Assembly (NCBI GenBank): GCA_035275265.1
Contig: DATENC010000006.1
Location: 124,001 to 188,000, forward strand
DNA from: JACQAP01 sp035275265
Lineage (GTDB): Bacteria > Pseudomonadota > Gammaproteobacteria > Burkholderiales > JACQAP01
Direction: 5' to 3'
DNA length: 64,000 bases
Each line of letters opens with the position of its first letter. The first letter of the stretch is position 1. The notes beneath the pieces were generated by a model that searched no databases, was not told where the DNA came from, and worked only from the letters and a program-made list of their open reading frames with translations. Of the stretch, positions 58,668-64,000 are shown one piece after another. A program made the position numbers and the translations under genes.

Positions 58668-59421
58668 GCGCGGCAGCGATCGCCGCGTGGGTCTCGCGCG
58701 CGAGGTCCCGTCGCAATTTGCCTTCGGCGTCGATCGCCGGGAGAAAAATCATTTCCGCAACGATCTTGCGTTCCCGCAGGATCATCGCCATGGATTCGAG
58801 CAGGCTGGTGTCCCCGACGTAACTGGCGTTGACATTCAACCTGCCGTCCTCGTCCAAATATCGCAGCGCCACCGGGAATACCAATGCACGTTCGTCCACC
58901 GCGGGCTGCAGCAGAGAAGCGTGGAAAGGTTGCAGGCCGGTGCCTTCGCTGGTCGTGCCTTCGGGAAACACGCCGATGGCGTCCCCGTCGAGAAGGGCCG
59001 CGTGGATCACCTGGTTGATGCGCGCGGCGTGGCGGCTCTTGCCGCGCTGGATAAACAATGTCCCGGTCCTGGCGGAGAGCCAGCCGATCAGCGGCCAGCG
59101 GCGCACTTCCGATTTGGCGATGAAGCGTACCTGCCACACCGAGTGCACCAGCGGGATATCGAGCCAGGAAATGTGGTTCGCGACCATCACTGCCGCCCGG
59201 TCCTTGACTGCGGGAGGCACCCCGCGCAGACGCGGCTCGACGTTGACGGCGGAGAGAATGCGCGCCGACCAGCGCGCTACGGCCTGCCGGCGCCGCACGC
59301 TCCCATAGAAAGGAAACAGCAAGGCCACAGTGGCAATGCCGGCGAAGAGATGAAACAGGAGAAGCGTTGCACGAAAGAAACGGACTGCAATCGAAGTCTG
59401 GTTTCTATCGCGTTTTGTCAT
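58642..59421 (-). CDS. plsC: lysophospholipid acyltransferase, PlsC-like
   Basis: A 259-residue acyltransferase that adds an acyl chain to lysophosphatidic acid at the inner membrane. The N-terminal hydrophobic helix (ATLLLFHLFAGIATVALLFP) precedes motif I VANHISWLDIP (HxxxxD, catalytic His). Motif II is GTLFIQRGKSRHAARINQVI, motif III is FPEGTTSEGTGLQPFHASLL, and motif IV is ALVFPVALRY. All four are intact. The 3' end overlaps apaH convergently. The PfkB kinase follows upstream on the same strand. Confidence 0.93.
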   Translation of the reverse strand: MTKRDRNQTSIAVRFFRATLLLFHLFAGIATVALLFPFYGSVRRRQAVARWSARILSAVNVEPRLRGVPPAVKDRAAVMVANHISWLDIPLVHSVWQVRFIAKSEVRRWPLIGWLSARTGTLFIQRGKSRHAARINQVIHAALLDGDAIGVFPEGTTSEGTGLQPFHASLLQPAVDERALVFPVALRYLDEDGRLNVNASYVGDTSLLESMAMILRERKIVAEMIFLPAIDAEGKLRRDLARETHAAIAAALSRQFSDK

Positions 59422-59465
59422 GCTTCAGGAAAAGGCGGCCGCGGGCAGCCTGCCGCCATTTGCTG

Positions 59466-60401
59466 TCACCACGGCGATCTGCCGAACGCATCCCGGAAAC
59501 GCGTGTTGATTTCATCGCGGGAAAACTGGTGGTTTTGCGCGCCGCGTTCGGCGATCTTGATCGAACCCAGTAGCGAAGCCAGCCGGCCGGTGGTCGGCCA
59601 GTCCAAGTCATTGGCAATGCCGTAGAGCAACCCGGCGCGATAAGCATCGCCGCAGCCGGTCGGGTCCGCAACTCGCGCCGGCTTGATGCTGGGGATCGTG
59701 TCGGTCCTGCCGCCTGAATACACCAGCGAACCCTGCGCGCCCTGCGTAACTACGAAAGCCTTTACCAATTTTGACAGCTGTTCAATGGTCGTGCCGGTGC
59801 GTTCCTGCAGCAGCTTCGCTTCATAGTCGTTGGTCGTCACGTAGTCGGCCTGATTGATGAAATTGAACAGCTCCTCGCCGCTGAACATCGGCAGACCCTG
59901 GCCGGGATCAAATATGAACGGGACGCCGGCAAGGTGAAGTTCGCGCGCATGCTGGATCATGCCTTCGCGCCCATCCGGCGCCACGATGCCCAACCCAACG
60001 TCGCGCGCATCGGCGACATGGTTCAGATGCGAGGAATTCATCGCTCCCGGATGGAACGCGGTAATCTGATTGTCATCCAGATCCGTGGTGATGAAGGCCT
60101 GCGCAGTGAACGAGCCCGGCACCTGCCGCACGTGCGCTTGCGACAGCCGCAACTTATCGAGACGGTAGGCATAGGGCTGATAGTCGTCGCCCACCGTCGC
60201 CATGATCAGCGGATCGCCCCCCAGCATCTTCAGCGAATAGGCTATGTTGCCGGCACATCCGCCGAATTCGCGGCGCATGTCCGGCACCAGGAAGGCGACG
60301 TTGAGGATGTGGATCTGGTCAGGAAGGATGTGGTTCTTGAAGTAGTCGCGGAACACCATGATGGTGTCGTATGCGATCGATCCGCAAATCAGTGTACGCA
60401 T
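59466..60401 (-). CDS. PfkB-family carbohydrate/nucleoside kinase (adenosine kinase-like)
   Basis: A 311-residue ribokinase-fold kinase. It begins TLICGSIAYDTIMVFRDYFK, and the substrate-binding GG-type motif is RREFGGCAGNIAYSLKMLGG. It also has FDPGQGLPMFSGEELFNFIN and the ATP/anion-hole signature DPTGCGDAYRAGLLYG with catalytic Asp. I recognise the closest group as the betaproteobacterial adenosine kinase-like proteins. Sugar or nucleoside specificity cannot be confirmed. It is on the minus strand between plsC and rlpA. Confidence 0.88.
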   Translation of the reverse strand: MRTLICGSIAYDTIMVFRDYFKNHILPDQIHILNVAFLVPDMRREFGGCAGNIAYSLKMLGGDPLIMATVGDDYQPYAYRLDKLRLSQAHVRQVPGSFTAQAFITTDLDDNQITAFHPGAMNSSHLNHVADARDVGLGIVAPDGREGMIQHARELHLAGVPFIFDPGQGLPMFSGEELFNFINQADYVTTNDYEAKLLQERTGTTIEQLSKLVKAFVVTQGAQGSLVYSGGRTDTIPSIKPARVADPTGCGDAYRAGLLYGIANDLDWPTTGRLASLLGSIKIAERGAQNHQFSRDEINTRFRDAFGRSPW

Positions 60402-60419
60402 GCGCCCAGCCCTGTTATG

Positions 60420-61322
60420 TCAACGTTTAAGCACAAAGGGCGTGTACCCGAGTTCCTGCCGAATGCGTTCGGCGACGCGCTCGGCGTCTCCGCGATTGGG
60501 GTAAGGCCCCGCGTGCACCTTGTACAGGCCGTCGCCGCGGTACAGTTGCATCGAACTGGCCAGCCAGCTCAGGTCGATGCGCATCTTTCGCAGAAAAGCG
60601 TCGGCGTTTTGCTCTACCGAGAAAGCACCGAGTTGCACAAACATGCCGCTGGACTCGCTGCTAACCGGCACCGCTACCGGCGCGGGTGCGGCCGCCGTGC
60701 TCGCAGCCGGCGGCGTTTCACCGCTACCGGGAATGAGGGTTTCCACTTCGACCATGGCGCTGCCCTGACCGATGATGCCGATGCGGTGTGCCGCCGCGTA
60801 GGAAAGGTCGATCAACCGGTCACCATGAAACGGGCCGCGGTCGTTCACGCGCACGACCACGGACTTGCCGTTGGCGACATTCGTTACCCGGGCGTAACTC
60901 GGCAGCGGCAGAAGCGTGTGCGCCGCACTGAACGAGTACATGTCGTAAACCTCGCCTGAAGAAGTCTTCTGGCCGTGGTAGCGCTTTCCGTACCAAGAGG
61001 CGATGCCACGCTGCTTGTACGGGGTCAATTGCGTCTGAGGTATATAGGTGCGGCCGAATACGGCGTACGGGCGACTGGTGTAAGGATTGAGCGGCTCGAT
61101 TTTCGGAGTCGGCTCGGAAATCGAGTCCAGGTCCGCCGGCGGATTGTCGCCGGGCCCATCGTCGAGGTAATAACCGCCGGGCTTCGAAGGACTGCTGGCG
61201 CAGCCCGCGATAATCATTACAACGAACGTTGCGATGATGACTATCGCGGAGGGACGGGGAGCGAGGGACGGGGAGCGAGGGAAGGATTTAGGCATCGACT
61301 GCAATGCGTTCATCGGTGTCAT
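60420..61322 (-). CDS. rlpA: septal ring lytic transglycosylase RlpA
   Basis: RlpA cleaves denuded peptidoglycan and acts at the septum. The 300-residue precursor has a signal region (SAIVIIATFVVMIIAGCASS) with the lipobox IAGC. The RlpA double-psi beta-barrel follows (RGIASWYGKRYHGQKTSSGE, ARVTNVANGKSVVVRVNDRG, DLSYAAAHRIGI), as does a C-terminal SPOR domain (about 220-300, SSGMFVQLGAFSVEQNADAF). The residues before the hydrophobic core (about 13-26, SFPRSPSLAPRPSA) are encoded by a tandem GGGACGGGGAGCGA repeat, so the original start may have been altered. It is next to rodA-mrdA, as usual. Confidence 0.93.
   Translation of the reverse strand: MTPMNALQSMPKSFPRSPSLAPRPSAIVIIATFVVMIIAGCASSPSKPGGYYLDDGPGDNPPADLDSISEPTPKIEPLNPYTSRPYAVFGRTYIPQTQLTPYKQRGIASWYGKRYHGQKTSSGEVYDMYSFSAAHTLLPLPSYARVTNVANGKSVVVRVNDRGPFHGDRLIDLSYAAAHRIGIIGQGSAMVEVETLIPGSGETPPAASTAAAPAPVAVPVSSESSGMFVQLGAFSVEQNADAFLRKMRIDLSWLASSMQLYRGDGLYKVHAGPYPNRGDAERVAERIRQELGYTPFVLKR
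61249..61285. repeat. tandem 14-base repeat inside the rlpA 5' end
   Basis: GGGACGGGGAGCGA occurs twice in tandem (61251-61264 and 61265-61278), with a partial third unit (GGGAAGG). It is in frame in the rlpA N-terminus, just before the signal-peptide hydrophobic core. A related CCCTCATCCCTCG sits at 61359-61372, beside the rodA stop. Confidence 0.75.
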
Positions 61323-61375
61323 AAGTTGGGTACCGACCTTGCAGATTTAAGCCGCATTTCCCTCATCCCTCGCGC

Positions 61376-62470
61376 CTACGTCTGCACCAGACGCCTATGC
61401 GTATGAATACTCATCAGCAAACCAACGCTGAATAGTATCGTCACCAACGAGGTGCCGCCATAACTGATCAGTGGCAGCGGGACGCCCACCACCGGCAGGA
61501 TTCCGCTCACCATGCCCATGTTGACCATGGCGTAAGTGAAGAAGGTCAAGGTAATTGCACCGGCAAGCAGCCGGGTAAACAGCGTCGGGGCACCGGCTGC
61601 GATCATCAGCCCGCGACCGACCATCAGCAGGAACAAAATCAACAGCACCAGGTTGCCAAACAGGCCGAACTCTTCCGCGTACACCGCGAAGATGAAGTCG
61701 GTTGTGCGCTCCGGCAGGAAGTCGAGATGCGACTGCGTGCCGTTGAGCCAGCCTTTGCCGAAAACGCCGCCCGAGCCCAGCGCGATGGTGGACTGAATGG
61801 TGTGATAGCCCGCCCCCAGGGGGTCCTGCGAGGGATCGAGCAGCGTCAGCACCCGCTGGCGCTGGTAATCGTGCAGCATGGACCACAGGAAAGGCAGGCT
61901 CGCTCCGCCTGCCAACGCAAGCCCCACCAGGATTTTCCACGACAGCCCGGCGAAAAACAGCACGAAGAAACCGGCCGAGGTAACCAGCACCGCGGTGCCG
62001 AGGTCGGGCTGACGCACGATCAACAGCACCGGCACCAGTACCAGCAGCGCCCCCACCGCGAAGTCGCGCATTTTCAGCACGGCCTCATAGCGATCGAAGT
62101 ACCAGGCCAGCATCAACGGCACCGCGATTTTCATGAGCTCCGAAGGCTGGATGCGGGTGAAACCCAGATCGAGCCATCGTCGTGCACCGTTCACGATCTC
62201 GCCGAACACCGCGACCGAAATCAGCAGCACCAGGCCGAGGACATATAACGGCAGGGCGATTCGGGAAAGGTAATGCAAAGGCACGTTGGCGGCGATCCAC
62301 ATCAATACCAACGCGGCGCTGATATTGGCCATTTGCGCCGCCACGCGCTCGAGACTCGCACCTGCGGCGCTATACAGAGTAGCCAATCCGATCACCAGCA
62401 AGATGGCCACCAGCGTCAGCAGATAGCGATCGATGTGCTTGACCAGATAGGCAAACAGACGGTTAATCAC
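61376..62470 (-). CDS. rodA: rod-shape peptidoglycan polymerase RodA (MrdB)
   Basis: RodA is the SEDS-family glycosyltransferase that polymerises lateral peptidoglycan with PBP2. It has 364 residues and about ten hydrophobic segments. SEDS motifs are visible: GARRWLDLGFTRIQPSELMK, VLVPVLLIVRQPDLGTAVLV, QSTIALGSGGVFGKGWLNGT, HLDFLPERTTDFIFAVYAEE and LPLISYGGTSLVTILFSVGL. The start is GTG 62470, overlapping the mrdA stop by eight bases. The stop is beside a CCCTCAT repeat. Confidence 0.96.
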   Translation of the reverse strand: MINRLFAYLVKHIDRYLLTLVAILLVIGLATLYSAAGASLERVAAQMANISAALVLMWIAANVPLHYLSRIALPLYVLGLVLLISVAVFGEIVNGARRWLDLGFTRIQPSELMKIAVPLMLAWYFDRYEAVLKMRDFAVGALLVLVPVLLIVRQPDLGTAVLVTSAGFFVLFFAGLSWKILVGLALAGGASLPFLWSMLHDYQRQRVLTLLDPSQDPLGAGYHTIQSTIALGSGGVFGKGWLNGTQSHLDFLPERTTDFIFAVYAEEFGLFGNLVLLILFLLMVGRGLMIAAGAPTLFTRLLAGAITLTFFTYAMVNMGMVSGILPVVGVPLPLISYGGTSLVTILFSVGLLMSIHTHRRLVQT

Positions 62471-64000
62471 CTTCTCGCTCCGGGTCCAGAACGTGCTCCA
62501 GTGCCTGCTCCTGTTCCGGTGCCAATTCGGGAGCTGATTCCTGGGCGGGTTCGCGAACAGGCTTCTTGGCCGACGGCTTGGGAGGCTGCGGTTCCTTGCC
62601 CAGCAGATAGAAATCGATCACCTGGCGCGCGATCGGCGCCGCGGTGCTGCTGCCGTGGCCGCCGTTTTCCACTAGTACCGCCAGTGCGATCTTGGGATCG
62701 TCCGCCGGAGCGTAACCGATGAACAGTGCATGGTCTCGGTGACGAGCATGAACGCGATCCTCGTCGTATTTCTGCCCTTTCAATCCGATCACCTGGGCGG
62801 TGCCGGTCTTGCCTGCAAACAGATATTGCGCACCCATGCCCGCCCAGGCCGCTGTCCCGCCCGGTTTCATCACGTCCACCATTGCGTCGCGCACGCGCTT
62901 CACGTTCTCGGGTTTCAGTGACACGTGGCCGATCGGCTCCGGCTCAATGCTGGTCAACTCGCCAGTCTGGCCGTCCTCTATGTGCTGGACCAGGTGAGGC
63001 CGGAAAATGCGACCATCGTTGGCGAGAATCGCGGTGGCGAACGCAAGCTGCAGCGGCGTGGTGAGGTTGTACCCTTGACCGATACCCACCGAGACGGTAT
63101 CGCCAGGGAACCACCTCTGCTGGAAGCGGCGCTGCTTCCAATCCTGAGAGGGCAACAATCCCTCGACCTCGCCCTCAATGTCGATCCCGGTCTTCCTTCC
63201 AAGGCCGAACTGGCCGATGAATTCGTGGATGCCGTCAATGCCGAGTTCGTGCGCCAGTCCATAGAAATAGGTATCGCAGGACTCGACCACCGCCTTGTGC
63301 ATGTTCACGATTCCGTGACCGCCGGCTTTCCAGTCGTGGTAGACGCGGCCGACGCCGCCGAGCTTGAAATAACCCGGATCGCTGATGGTAAACCCGGGTT
63401 TGCGCTTTCCCGATTCGAGTCCGGCCAGCGCCATGAAAGGCTTGAAAGTCGAGCCCGGCGGATAAACGCCCTGCAATGCGCGATTGTTGAGTGGATGGTC
63501 CGGAGAATTGTTCAGCGCTTCCCAATTCTGCGGATCAATGCCCTCGACGAACAGATTAGGGTCCATGCCCGGCTTGGACACCAGCGCCAGCACGCCGCCG
63601 GTGGCGGGCTCGATCGCCACGAGCGATCCGCGGTGGGTTCCGAACACCTGCTCCGCCACCTGTTGCAGCCGGGCATCCAGCGCCAGCCGCAGATCATTGC
63701 CCGACACCGGCAGGATACTGCGCAGCGTGCGCACGGACCGCCCGTTGGCGTCGGTCTCTACATGTTCGTATCCTGTCACCCCGCGCAGGTCCTTCTCGTA
63801 ACGCTGCTCGAGCCCGACCTTGCCGATGTAGTCGGAGGCACTGTAATTCGCCGCCATCCCCCTCCTTTTCAGATCTGCCACGTCCGGATCGCTGATCCGG
63901 CCGATGTAACCGACCACGTGCGAGGCGATCTCGCCGTTGGGATAGTGGCGGAACAGCCGCGCGTTCAGTTCCACGCCGGGAAAGCGGTAGGAATTGACCG
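62463..64000 (-). CDS. mrdA: penicillin-binding protein 2 (MrdA), 5' end beyond window
   Basis: PBP2 is the transpeptidase of the elongasome, partnered with RodA. About 512 residues are visible, from inside the pedestal domain. The frame continues past 64000 with SYRFPGVELNARLFRHYPNG. Catalytic SxxK is in PGSTFKPFMALAG. The SxN-type motif is SCDTYFYGLAHELG and KTGT is in LFAGKTGTAQVIG. The C-terminus is a Pro/Glu/Lys-rich tail with low complexity (about the last 45 residues, EPAQESAPELAPEQEQALEH). The usual full length is near 620. Confidence 0.96.
   Translation of the reverse strand, partial: VNSYRFPGVELNARLFRHYPNGEIASHVVGYIGRISDPDVADLKRRGMAANYSASDYIGKVGLEQRYEKDLRGVTGYEHVETDANGRSVRTLRSILPVSGNDLRLALDARLQQVAEQVFGTHRGSLVAIEPATGGVLALVSKPGMDPNLFVEGIDPQNWEALNNSPDHPLNNRALQGVYPPGSTFKPFMALAGLESGKRKPGFTISDPGYFKLGGVGRVYHDWKAGGHGIVNMHKAVVESCDTYFYGLAHELGIDGIHEFIGQFGLGRKTGIDIEGEVEGLLPSQDWKQRRFQQRWFPGDTVSVGIGQGYNLTTPLQLAFATAILANDGRIFRPHLVQHIEDGQTGELTSIEPEPIGHVSLKPENVKRVRDAMVDVMKPGGTAAWAGMGAQYLFAGKTGTAQVIGLKGQKYDEDRVHARHRDHALFIGYAPADDPKIALAVLVENGGHGSSTAAPIARQVIDFYLLGKEPQPPKPSAKKPVREPAQESAPELAPEQEQALEHVLDPEREGD

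Noticed and set aside
58480..59625. 381-residue plus-strand frame across plsC
   Set aside because: It is antisense to PlsC, which has all four acyltransferase motifs.
61249..61285. Possible CRISPR-like repeat
   Set aside because: The units are contiguous 14-mers without spacers and lie inside rlpA, so this is a simple tandem repeat.

Overview
The window looks like a chromosome segment of a high-GC betaproteobacterium. The evidence is the protein sequences and their neighbourhoods: proC-yggS-pilT-pilU, an RlmL without its RlmK half, ubiB-ubiJ-ubiE with a DUF971 protein, phoBR, and mrdA-rodA-rlpA. No species can be named from the sequence alone.

Left flank, 1-23.3 kb. This is core genome. It holds proC (cut by the window edge), yggS, the twitching ATPases pilT and pilU, an rRNA methylase, a HIRAN protein, hemJ, a NodIJ-type ABC exporter, an alpha/beta hydrolase with a 2Fe-2S ferredoxin, a MazG-like pyrophosphohydrolase, VanZ and DHH proteins, a complete polyamine ABC importer (potFGHI type), an OprO/P-type porin, ubiquinone biosynthesis genes, phoBR and a HIT protein.

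Middle, 23.3-about 56.4 kb. This is an accessory region that I read as a decayed chromosomal integron. Immediately upstream of the HIT gene lies a short frameshifted remnant of an integron integrase N-terminus, pointing away from the array. To its right are about 15 attC-like sites and several weaker ones. Their R'' (RYYYAAC) and R' (GTTRRRY) cores bracket imperfect palindromes of about 50-95 bp. Small genes, almost all on the plus strand, often start 5-25 bases after an R' core. Cassette products are mostly small detoxification, stress or unknown proteins: peroxiredoxin, two GSTs, SnoaL-like, YciI, cupins, RidA, SRPBCC and acetyltransferase. The first cassette carries a glycine-zipper membrane protein overlapping a small soluble protein, possibly an effector and immunity pair. 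Intact attC sites are dense at 24.8-32.9 kb, recur at 38.7-39.3 kb and are sparse or degraded afterwards. Larger non-cassette genes (serine hydrolase, SulP, a 1227-residue DUF748 protein, a TPR protein, a cytochrome c) lie between the blocks.

Right flank, 56.4-64 kb. Core genome resumes with a YqaA-like protein, tRNA-Arg(CCG) whose 3' end faces the island, a class I cytochrome c, apaH, plsC, a PfkB-family kinase, rlpA, rodA and mrdA (cut by the window edge). Low-complexity repeats of the CCCTCAT or GGGACGAG type sit at several gene ends in the core and have entered the coding ends of rlmL and rlpA.

Coordinates and translations come directly from the sequence. Family names come from protein recognition without database searches. 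GC differences are impressions by eye.
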